This document shows positions 1 through 8,929 of a DNA stretch of 64,000 bases, piece by piece (the first letter of the stretch is position 1; each line of letters begins with the position of its first letter). The DNA comes from Euwallacea fornicatus. Taxonomy: Eukaryota; Arthropoda; Insecta; Coleoptera; Curculionidae. A model generated the notes under the pieces. It ran no database searches and had not been told where the DNA came from. It saw nothing but the letters and a program-made list of their open reading frames with translations. The stretch spans positions 3,844,001-3,908,000 of the forward strand of contig NC_089552.1 in NCBI RefSeq assembly GCF_040115645.1. The letters run 5' to 3'. The translations under genes were made by a program, and so were the position numbers.

Positions 1-58
1 TTTATTATCTAAAGAATAATAATGTTGCCATAAATACACAACATTGTTCTCTTTACAG

Positions 59-817
59 GCAATCCCCATACATACTGTTCCAATGGAGGAAGATCAAATT
101 TTAGCCGCCGCAGTGCCATGTGCTAAATATGACAAACTCTATGCAGACCTCATGAACTCTGAGCAATTCACGCAATGGAACACCGATCTCCGTGAGGTCT
201 ATCTAAACCTCTCGCAGCTGACTGGTTATACTGTAGAAGAAATGGACTTTAACTCTTTCACGGTTTTCTTTACAAACATCGATATTTACGAAAGAATGAA
301 TTTCACTCTACCTAGTTGGAGTGAACAATACTGGCCTTTGATTAAGGATTGGGCTGCCAGAAAGTTCGAATGGTCCACCTACACACAGGAACTAGCAAGG
401 CTTAAAACTGGGCCCTTTTTTGACTATCTTTTCAGTTATTTCACTTCAGTTAAGGAGAATACCTTACTCCCAGCTAGGAACGTCAGAGGCCCCAGACATC
501 AACTAACCGCGATCCCAAGTAATCCGGCTCCTAGATTCTTAATGTTGAGTGCCCATGACAATACCATTAGCGACCGTGCTAATGCCATGGGTGTCTATCC
601 CAACGCCGTGCCTGAATTCGCATCCACTTTAATCTGGGAACTAAAACAAGGGCGAAATGGGTACTACGTTAATATGTATTTCAAGAATAGTACCGGTTTG
701 AGTGAGCTAACGATGCCTGGCTGCAGTTTCGATTGCCTATTGGATGAGTACCAAGCTCTTTTGGATCCCATTGTTATGAATATGGATCAAAGGACCAAGG
801 AGTGTAACGATGTTTGA
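59..817 (+). CDS. Histidine acid phosphatase, last exon (partial, 5' part outside window)
   Basis: This is the terminal exon of a secreted or lysosomal histidine acid phosphatase, the family of prostatic and lysosomal acid phosphatases and insect venom acid phosphatases, which hydrolyse phosphate monoesters at acid pH. A splice acceptor (ctctttacag) ends at 58 and the open frame runs to TGA at 815-817, about 252 residues. Visible landmarks are the opening PIHTVP motif, the proton-donor motif HDNT (SAHDNTIS, near 551-574), NxS/T glycosylation sites and paired cysteines near the C-terminus (PGCSFDC). The N-terminal RHG motif carrying the nucleophilic histidine lies upstream of the window. The frame can be read back through the acceptor to a TTG, which I do not take as a start. 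Family assignment is firm; the exact substrate is unknown. Confidence 0.9.
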   Translation, partial: AIPIHTVPMEEDQILAAAVPCAKYDKLYADLMNSEQFTQWNTDLREVYLNLSQLTGYTVEEMDFNSFTVFFTNIDIYERMNFTLPSWSEQYWPLIKDWAARKFEWSTYTQELARLKTGPFFDYLFSYFTSVKENTLLPARNVRGPRHQLTAIPSNPAPRFLMLSAHDNTISDRANAMGVYPNAVPEFASTLIWELKQGRNGYYVNMYFKNSTGLSELTMPGCSFDCLLDEYQALLDPIVMNMDQRTKECNDV

Positions 818-847
818 CGACAAATTTAATGCTTTTCCTATAGTTTA

Positions 848-853
848 AATAAA
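848..853 (+). terminator. Polyadenylation signal of the acid phosphatase gene
   Basis: AATAAA about 30 bases after the stop codon, followed by a T/G-rich stretch; the expected place for 3'-end processing. Confidence 0.6.
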
Positions 854-1041
854 GGAATTCTTGAATCATGTTCTGTTGATTTGAAAACTTATTCACCAAG
901 CTGCTAAAGGACTGTGCTAACTGGATTCAATTGCGTTGACAATTAGAAAACGCGAATATCTTGTGACTGTTCACACGGGGTGTTCAAAAATTCGGTAAAT
1001 ACCCAGAAACGCCAAACGCAAAAATGCACCAAAGTCGTTAA

Positions 1042-1290
1042 AAAGTTAAGATCATGTTATGTCATATCGTTCTACAAACACCTCATTCGTCTGATTTAGC
1101 ACTTTTGGACTTGAGCCTGTTCAACAAGCTCAAAGGGCCGCTCTGGGAACATCGTTTCGACTCGATTCATGAGATAAAAGCCGAATCGGAGAAAATGTTG
1201 AGGGCCATCACCAAGATTGAAAACAACGATGATGTAAGTGCACTGTGTACGATGCAGAGTACTTTGAAGACGGTGGAATTTATTTGAAAG
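1042..1290 (+). pseudogene. Decayed mariner-type transposase C-terminal fragment
   Basis: The frame 1054-1287 resembles the C-terminal part of a mariner transposase: TPHSSDLALLDLSLF matches the family motif around the third catalytic aspartate (consensus PHSPDLAPxDxxLF), followed by the usual LK..L..RFD...EIKAES stretch. The rest of the transposase and the terminal repeats are not visible, and the end of the frame has drifted away from the family. It belongs to a different mariner lineage from the element at 1407-2680, judging from the sequence after the motif. A dead fragment. Confidence 0.6.
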
Positions 1291-1406
1291 AATAAAAATT
1301 TTTCATGTTGTAAATAAATTCACCATGTTTTTTAATCGCAGTAGTATTAGCAGCCAGAATTCTTCAGTACCTCCCAGATTTGTGGGCTCGCGAATATAAC
1401 GAAGTA

Positions 1407-1433
1407 CCAGGTCTGTAAATATGAAACCGGAAT
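1407..1433 (+). repeat. Left terminal inverted repeat of the mariner
   Basis: 27 bp, exactly the reverse complement of 2654-2680; preceded by TA. Confidence 0.95.
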
Positions 1434-1482
1434 CTTTTAATAAAAAGTATAACTTAGCTGCGCAATAATTATAAAAAGTATT

Positions 1483-2498
1483 TTATTCGAAATATTTCCC
1501 ATCGTTCCATATACATTTTTCCCATCTCTCTGGCAATTTGTGGATGCCACGCCAAAAGAACTGTTGTTCTTTTGAGGCAAACCATTCATCGAGCCATTTT
1601 TGAACTGTTTCGTAAGAGGTGAAGTGCCGTTCTGCAAGAGCGTGTCCCATCGATGCAAATAAGTGATAATCGGATGGTGCTAAGTCGGGTGAATAAGCCG
1701 CATGCGATGGTACTTCCCAATGAAACGTCCCAATCGTTTCCTTCACCAGTTTTGCAGTGTGTGATGATGCATTATCATGAAGCAATATCACCTTGTGTTG
1801 CCGTTCTCGATATTCTGGTCGTCTTTCACGCAAAGCTCGATGCAAGTCCATCATTTGTTGTCAGTAACGTTCAGTATTAACTGTTTCTCCAGGTTTTAGC
1901 AGCTCATAATAAATTACGCCTTTTTGATCCCACCAAACACAGAGCATTGTTTTCCGTCCATATCGATTTGGTCTTGCTGACGATGCTGATGGTTCGCCTG
2001 GAGTTACCCATGATTTTTTACGTTTGGAATTCTCAAAATAGATCCATTTTTCATCACCAGTCACAATTCGATGAAGAAATGATTTTCTGTTATACGTGGT
2101 AAGCAACAGTTGGCAAATGGTTTTTCGATTTTCTTGCTGTCTTTCATTGAATTCATGTGGAACCCATTTTCCTATCTTCTGAATTTTTCCCATATCTTTC
2201 AAACGAATGGAAATGGCTTCTCGTGTCACATTTAATTGGTTCGCTAATTGTAGTTGCATTTGAGTGTCGTCCTCATCTAACAAAGCTTGCAACTCGCCGT
2301 CTTCAAACTTTTTCGGTGGTTTTCCACGCTCATCGTTACTGACGTCAAAATTGCCACTTTTGAATTTTTTAAACCGCTCATGCACTGTGATTTTCCAAGG
2401 GCATGTTCACCGTAAGCTTCAACAAGCATGCGATGTGAATCTGCAGCCGTTTTTTTCAAGTGGTAACAAAAAATCAATGCTGGCCAATGTAGGCACAA
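1483..2498 (-). pseudogene. Mariner transposase, broken by a frameshift and a stop
   Basis: Minus-strand transposase that would catalyse cut-and-paste movement of the element. From its N-terminus (about 2490) come the helix-turn-helix region (FCYHLKKTAADSHRMLVEAY), the linker, then VTGDEKWIYF with the first catalytic Asp, LLHDNASSHT with the second, and YSPDLAPSDYHLF with the third, 34 residues after the second (D,D34D as in mariner). Two lesions are seen: the frame shifts near 2385-2390, just after GEHALGKSQ, and there is an in-frame TGA at 1861-1863 between ERY and QQMMDLH. The frame ends near 1483 with RWEKCIWNDGKYFE, the usual C-terminus. As it stands it cannot encode a full transposase. 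Confidence 0.9.
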
Positions 2499-2653
2499 AA
2501 TTCGACATACTCAAAGCTATTGCAAACTGTACTGCAGCATTGAACCTGTATTGTTATGATTTGAAAATCATTCTCAGATGTAAATAAAAGATATAGTACC
2601 CTAATAACACGTTAATATTACGTATATTGACCACTAGGGATATTTGGAGGCCA

Positions 2654-2680
2654 ATTCCGGTTTCATATTTACAGACCTGG
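2654..2680 (-). repeat. Right terminal inverted repeat of the mariner
   Basis: 27 bp, exact reverse complement of 1407-1433; followed by TA. Confidence 0.95.
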
Positions 2681-2710
2681 TATAATAATAACTATAAATA
2701 TATATATAAA

Positions 2711-3724
2711 TATAAAAATCCAGGGTTCGCCACTTTCCCCTTTTCTATACAATGTGTACTGCCATGACATATACAACCACAACTTGCAAGACAAACACGC
2801 AATGAACGAAACAGCTTACATATTACAATACGCCAACGACACTGCACTCATTGCACATGACAAAACAACAAAAAAAGCCGTGGAGAGACTACAGATTCTA
2901 ATGGACAACACAATGACATGGTTCTACAAATGGAGACTGACACCAAACGCTGTGAAGAACCAACTACTACTCTCTAACCATAAAATTAAACTCAACTCCC
3001 CAACATTACAGGCAGATAGACACACAGTAGAACCAACTGACGAAATTAAATACTTAGGGGTTACAATAGACAAAAAACTGAAATTCACCAAAACCTACAA
3101 AACACGAGGACAGAAATCACTCGACGAACAAAACATTTTCGAACACTGATATACAAAGACAGAGCCATAAGTACCAAAACGGCAACAAAAATATACAAAG
3201 CGATATGCAGACCTCTATTAGACTACGGCCACGTACTGATGGCGAATGCAACAGACAAAACAAAAAAATACATACAAACAACTGAACAAATTGCCTTAAG
3301 ACTGATCACAAAAATAAGACATCCCGACAACCCCTTACATAACCCACCCACCCAAATGCTATACGAACGCACGAATATGACGAAAATAATGGAAAGACTA
3401 CTGCAACTTCGGAAAAAATGGAAGGACAAACCTCATAACTGAACAATACTCAACCCCCTCTGCTTGACACGGCAAACTAGACATTCCCGATTCCTTTATC
3501 CCTCCGAAGCCCTACTCGAACACTACCAACAACCATGAACGGACTGCGGACGGACGACAATAGCGAACAGTCATTCCTTTCTCATCCTTATCACACTTAT
3601 GGTTGCCTCGTGGTTTTTTTTTCTCATTCTGTAGATTATACATGTCAATTGGGCAGAAAGGCCAAGGGGCCGATAGCCCGTTCACCGGGTGAATGAAGAT
3701 AGTTATTATTATTATAAAAATCCA
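2711..3724 (+). mobile_element. 5'-truncated non-LTR retrotransposon (jockey-like) with target duplication
   Basis: A 12-bp direct repeat, TATAAAAATCCA, lies at 2711-2722 and again at 3713-3724. Between them is the 3' end of a LINE: reverse transcriptase sequence from 2721, a stop at 3440-3442, about 260 bp of 3' untranslated sequence and a TTATTATTATTA tail ending at about 3712. This is the signature of target-primed reverse transcription with 5' truncation. The clade is not certain; the RT resembles jockey-superfamily elements. Confidence 0.85.
2721..3442 (+). pseudogene. Reverse transcriptase C-terminal fragment of the LINE
   Basis: Reading frame from QGSPLSPFLYNV at 2721 through YANDTALIAH (the catalytic YADD box, with Asn in place of the first Asp) to KYLGVTIDKKLKF. 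A frameshift near 3105-3115 moves the reading to the frame with RPLLDYGHVLM (RT thumb region) which continues through ALRLITKIRHP to the stop at 3440-3442. The altered active site and the frameshift make it inactive. Confidence 0.85.
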
Positions 3725-4528
3725 TAAATAAAGAAATTCTTATTTCGTTTTTCAGAAATGCACGAAAAACCTAAGAATTCTCTTCAAAGGTTGCAATAAG
3801 TGTATTTCACTATTGTCAGATTTTAATGTTTCCCATCACGAATCCAGCTATTAGCTGTAGTACATTCTGGCATCTAGTAACAGAAGTAAGTTCAGATATT
3901 CCCTACCGACGATTCGAATTGATGCATACCATCAGAGCTTTTTTTGAGTTTAATCAAAGCCGGACAATATTATTTTTTTAATTTATAGAAGCATTAATGA
4001 AATAATTGAATATTTAAACTACGTAGTGAATCACAAAGCAATTTGAGTCACGCTTCGTGATACAGGATGGTAGAAATAAATTCTAATTTTCACCAAACTT
4101 CCAATCCCTCTCTTTTAGTATTCAATTAATTTATTAATGCAACTTTTCAAATTCTCATTTCCCAGATGTTCATGAGTTATCACAGAAAACTGTTTTTATG
4201 ACGCGAATTATTTAGTAAATTTATTATTAAGTCCGTTCTATAACATTTTATGGAACTATGAGCAAACATTCGTCTCCCCCAAACAAACAATTGTCACAAT
4301 ATATGTACATACTCAACAATGATAAGCAGATCAGTAGAAATCGTAAACTAACGTCGCAGATGAAACTGACGACTATAAAGATATAAATTAGTAATTTTAA
4401 TAATTAAATTACTTTCGCTCAAAAAAAAAAACATATTTCTTGGAGACAGTTAGTTCTCTCCACTTTTACCCAAACCTGGATAAACATGAAATTTTCCCTC
4501 TAAAGCTAAGACTGTTTTCAAATGTGAA
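3725..4528. other. Spacer upstream of the first serine protease
   Basis: AT-rich, no coding frame recognised. A TATAAAG string at 4374-4380 could be the TATA box of the downstream gene (150 bases before its ATG), but no initiator was clear. Nothing else seen. Confidence 0.4.
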
Positions 4529-7412
4529 ATGACTCTCAACAGAATCATGACTTTCCAAAGTGTTATCATATTATGTTCTTCATTATGGATATGCATGACA
4601 CAACAAGAAGATGGTCTAGATCAATTAACTCCCACCTTGGCAAGTACTGATGTGAGTTGTGCATTTATAGTTTCAAAATTGAATTCAAATTGCAAGCTTT
4701 GCACGTTTAGGAGATCCCTACAAACCGATCTCCTTCGCCATTCATATTCAACAAGGACAAAAGTCCTTCTCTCCTCTCAACACGTATCATTGGAGGAGAA
4801 GATGCCACCGCTAATGAATACCCTTTTCAAGTGGCACTGTACATATACAAAGATGGTTCCACGTATTTTTGTGGAGGCAGCTTGATAACCAATGAATTTA
4901 TAATGACCGCTGCCCATTGCGTAAAAGGGTACGATTTATATTTTTATTTTTTAATGTATCGAGTAATTAAAGCAGAAAATTTCTAGGGCGATAAATGTCG
5001 TAGCAGTCCTTGGTAGTCACGATTTAAGCGTTGCAGAAGATAACAGAGTGACCTATATCACTTCAACATATTTCATCCATAAAGGTTGGAGTTCAAGTAC
5101 ATTTCAAAATGATATCGCCCTAATACAATTACCAGAAAAAGTCACTTTGAATAGCTATATTAGTACCGTTACTATTGCTTCCGGAACTGATACTTACAGT
5201 GGTCTCACTAGTAGGGTTCTGGGATGGGGGAAGACGTCTCTAGGTATATAGATTTGAATTTAATGGTATTCATTGTTTTGCAAATTTTATGTTGCAACAG
5301 TTTTCATATGAGTTAATGAGAAAAAGAATAGGGAATTGGTCCTATTAAGAGTATTAATTGGTACCAAAACTCCATGCAACGGTATTTTCATCTGAGTGAC
5401 CATTAGAAATGTTTAGAGAACCATGAAAGCTAGAAAATCACAATTTTGTATACGGCCATTTGAGCCTAAAATCTATTGACTGAAAATATTTTCAAAATGG
5501 CAGCATATTTATAACGACTTTGTTATTTTAAATAGAATAACTATGTTTTTTTTTTATGATTCTACGTTGAATTTCAGGTCAACTTTATGCAAAATACTGA
5601 TAACCTAAAATATCAAAATTGGCTAAAATCTTCTACGTAAAGAAAAATTCTTATAAGGAAACTACAAAGGTACGACAACAAAATTTTACCAATTGAAAGT
5701 CACAACATAGCGTTCCATTCTTCTCAATTCCAATTTTGATAATTATCTACACGGTGGTCTGGAAAATAAAATGAACTAGGCCAACACGAAAATGCTAAAA
5801 ATTCATTTTCTTCAAATAAAGCATCCCATATTTTATTATATGGGTTACTAGGTCATTTCATTCCGCATTCAATCGTGTAAAATTTTCCTATTCTCGCATG
5901 AGAATTGTTTTGAGTTATTTAAGTTTGAAATTTGAAAATTAAAAATTATATATGCAAAACATAGTTAGTTGCCTGGTGCTGTAATATCCTGAACTATATG
6001 TGAACATATTATTTTAATAATTGTTCAAAACCTCCACCCCTTGTTTCCAAACATTTTTCTGTCCGTAAGTATACCAGCCGCATATTAGAAATATAACAGC
6101 ACTTTGAATACTTAAAACATTAATGAACTATTTTTCTTCTTTAAAACTGATATCGAAGCTTATTTCTGCTTTTTACGTGATTTTTCAAAAATTTCTCAAT
6201 TAAAAAAGAGGTACATTTGGGAACGTATTTGAAAGACTTTTCCAATGGGGTATAACTTAACCCCCCTTCCCATTTTAGATTTTAATGGTTGTTTCCACCC
6301 ACGCTAGAGGGTGTATGCAATTTAATGGAAAGCCGACTTGAAGAAAGTTCCTATTAAAAATAAAAATCGACGTGTTTTTGCATATTTACATATTTTCTAT
6401 ATAATCACCGAAATATCGAGGGCGGTTCATTTTCAAATTGACGCACTGTACATATTTAATGCTACACAAACTTACCTAGGACGGTTTGCACGCAGCAAGC
6501 ATTTTATTTTATGAAACTCTTCATCAAGAATTTTTTCCTTTAACGACGTGTGGGTGGACTTGAGGAGTTGCTTCAAAAGAGGTTTTTGGCGAAAACTATG
6601 AGGAATGGTACTTTTCCTGGCATTTACTTTTAATGTATGAAAAAAATCGGATTTATGCAAATCAAATAATTGTGAACCTCAAATTTTTACAAAATTTAGA
6701 TGGGATTTAATGTAAGCGAAGTCTAGATCGCACTCATGACGGAATGCTAGATAGTACACAAAACTCGCATTTCTTTAACAGTTTCTTGTGTAAAAATATG
6801 ATAATTATAATGAAACTTTTACTGGAAACGCATTGACGTACTTGTTATAAATGAATTCATACATTTTAGGGACACTGTCGACGGTGCTAAAATATGTGGA
6901 TGCACCAGTAATGACGAATGCAGAGTGCAGCTCTTATAATGGATATGCAGCCTTCATATCAGATTACCATTTGTGTACCTCAGGTAAAGTGATCTGAAAC
7001 CAAAACGTTTTTTCACAGAGACCTTTAAATTTAACCCATAGTTCATGGTCCGATATAAATCTGCTTTATGAATTGTGATGGATTTCCACAGAAGTCAGCA
7101 CTGATTTAATCATATACTCAATATACCAATTTTTTAGGAAAGGGTACAGTTGGATCATGTAACGGAGACTCAGGGGGACCACTTCTTGTCGATGGAGTTC
7201 AAGTGGGTATCGTGTCATTTGGTGAAGAAAATTGTTCAGCGAGTATACCTTCAGTCTACACTAGAGTCACAAAATTCAACGGTTGGATCAACGAAAAAGT
7301 TACTACATATGCATCAAGCGATGGTGGTGCTACAAGAAGTTCGTTTAATCGATGCCAATCCATTGGCATGGTAGTAGGAAGTATTGCCGTTTTAGCTCTT
7401 GGAAATATATGA
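4529..7412 (+). CDS. Secreted chymotrypsin-fold serine protease A (tandem pair, first copy)
   Basis: Five exons fit in phase: 4529-4651, 4711-4928, 4987-5243, 6870-6983, 7138-7412; 328 residues. An N-terminal signal peptide is followed by a short prosegment and the activation site STR|IIGGE (residue 66/67). Catalytic triad: His110 in TAAHC, Asp156 in QNDIAL, Ser249 in GDSGGP. The three family disulphide pairs are present. The residue at chymotrypsin position 189 is Gly (GSCNGDSGG), suggesting chymotrypsin- or brachyurin-like rather than trypsin specificity. After the catalytic domain is a Ser/Gly-rich stretch and a hydrophobic end (SIGMVVGSIAVLALGNI), which could be a GPI-anchor signal or membrane tail. 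The 1.6-kb third intron holds repeat-like sequence, including a 62-codon minus frame (6472-6660) that I do not recognise. Its paralogue starts at 8930. A digestive or gut-surface role is plausible but inferred. Confidence 0.9.
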
Positions 7413-7446
7413 AAATTATTTAATTAAACAAGGGCTTTTTATTTCA

Positions 7447-7740
7447 TTAATTTCGATGTGTTCCAAATATTAGCAGAACTAGATACCTGCTTGGGGAATC
7501 CAATACCAATAAAACAAAAATATTTTTGAACAAGAAAGCCAATATGATAAATTTGCCTGATTTGAGCCAAATAATTTTAAAAGGAAAAATACGATATCCC
7601 ATACTGGCCCAATAACGAATTAAAAAAATCACAACTGGAGCACATGAGGAACAAGCAACACAATGAAAATCAAGAGAAATCCGATTTGCCACATCCATAG
7701 AGAGCAAGGAACACGTAAAGGCCTCTGCGAGCCCTAGAAT
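7447..7740 (-). pseudogene. Possible relic of an MFS organic-cation (SLC22-type) transporter exon
   Basis: A minus-strand frame stays open for about 98 codons with no ATG at its upper end. Weak resemblance to SLC22 family members is seen: an aromatic-rich hydrophobic run (FLIRYWASMGYRIFPF) followed by DSPSRYL, which recalls the family's conserved PESPRWL motif after transmembrane segment 6. No splice sites, neighbouring exons or other motifs were found. It may be a decayed exon, part of a repeat, or chance. Low confidence. Confidence 0.25.
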
Positions 7741-8141
7741 TTATAGCATGACCTTTTCGGACATCCGATATAAGTAAAGAATGTGAAATTAAGGTGTTCG
7801 CTTAAAACCCCTTCGCTCGTCCCACAGAGTACCCTTCGTCACACAAAACAATGTATTTCCTCACTAGTTACCGAAAGTCCTTGCCCCCCGTATAGAGGCT
7901 TTTAAAGGTGCCATGTAATATTTATAATGCCAGACATGCCATAAAAAATCTATATTAGCCATTAGAATTAGTGAGATTCAAGAATCTGCGTCTCAATAGA
8001 AGATATTTATCGGGAAATTGAAAAAAAAAATAAAATCTTAAAATATTTACTGTAATCAACAAATGGAATCTCTTGCGGAGCTTAGCATAAAAATCAGTTA
8101 TTATATTTGATTATTATTATACCACAATAAAGTAATTATTA

Positions 8142-8776
8142 TATACATAGAGGACCAAAAGTCTCGTATAATTTGTTAAAAATCGAAAAAAATATTTTTC
8201 ATGAAAATGTCAGAACACGTTAAGTATTGTTTTTAGTTGTGTATTTTTTAACATAATAGTCATGTATACAGGGTTACCCCTAGTAGATAAATGTACTTTT
8301 AATTTTTTTTCTTATGTGTATCTAAAACCCCATGTATATTATAACGGTGTTGACTGATTTTTTAACTCTCCTATATTGTTGAGCTTCAGCTGATCTTATT
8401 TAAACACATCCTATGTTTTAGATAATCCCATAAAAAAAAGTCCATACAGATGAAGTCAGACGATCTAGCAGACCACTCTAATTGCCATATTGCGCAAATA
8501 TTTCAATAGCTCTTGAATTTAGACACGGGCATGTTGCATGATACACATATGTTCAGAATTTCTCAAAGATTTTAAAAACGTCATAATATACATAGGGCTC
8601 CTTAAAAAAATGAAAAAGGACATTTATTTACTACATAGACAGCCCTGTATCCATGCCTGTTATGTCAAAAAATGTGCAACTAAAAACAATATTCGACGTG
8701 TTACAGCATTATCATGAAAAATATTTCCTTAAGTTTTTAATGAATTTATACGGGACTTTTAGTCCTCTATGTATAT
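8142..8776. mobile_element. Foldback element with long inverted repeats and a transposase scrap
   Basis: The left arm (about 8142-8340) and right arm (about 8580-8776) are diverged inverted repeats; both begin with a string like TATACATAGAGGAC at the outer edge and share an internal match around TATTTTTCATGA and TATTGTTTTTAGTTG. Inside, the minus strand near 8490-8380 reads W-SARSSDF..MDFFLWDYLK, the conserved region around the third catalytic Asp of a Tc1/mariner-superfamily transposase. It looks like a non-autonomous deletion derivative of a DDE transposon. Exact ends and target duplication are uncertain because the flanks are AT-rich. Confidence 0.7.
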
Positions 8777-8822
8777 ACATATAATAACCATATATAGCCA
8801 TATTGTATATGTATAATAGCCC

Positions 8823-8832
8823 TATATAAAAG
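8823..8832 (+). promoter_or_regulatory. Likely TATA box of serine protease B
   Basis: TATATAAAAG, about 107 bases before the ATG at 8930, leaving room for a start site about 30 bases downstream and a short 5' leader. Position and sequence fit a core promoter; not tested. Confidence 0.55.
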
Positions 8833-8929
8833 CCATAATATGCGGATAATTCGATAGTCAAATAAATTCAGCTACCCGGTGAATCAATCATTCAATGCAT
8901 TATCAGCGACAGAAGCTTTTGTAACAGAG

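Larger units (their letters stand above)
1407..2680 (-). mobile_element. Nearly complete mariner element (mauritiana-like), 1274 bp
   Basis: The element has perfect 27-bp terminal inverted repeats (1407-1433 and 2654-2680, starting CCAGGTCTGTAA at both ends) and is flanked by the TA target duplication (1405-1406 and 2681-2682). Length 1274 bp is typical for mariner (about 1.3 kb). The transposase is on the minus strand and is interrupted. Perfect repeats together with only a frameshift and one stop suggest a fairly recent insertion. Subfamily placement as mauritiana-like rests on resemblance of the central region (the SKRKKSW and WDQ.GV.YYELL.PG stretches) and is less certain. Confidence 0.93.

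Noticed and set aside
6472..6660. 62-codon Lys/Arg-rich minus frame in intron 3 of protease A
   Set aside because: Inside repeat-like intron sequence, no recognised family and no splice partners.
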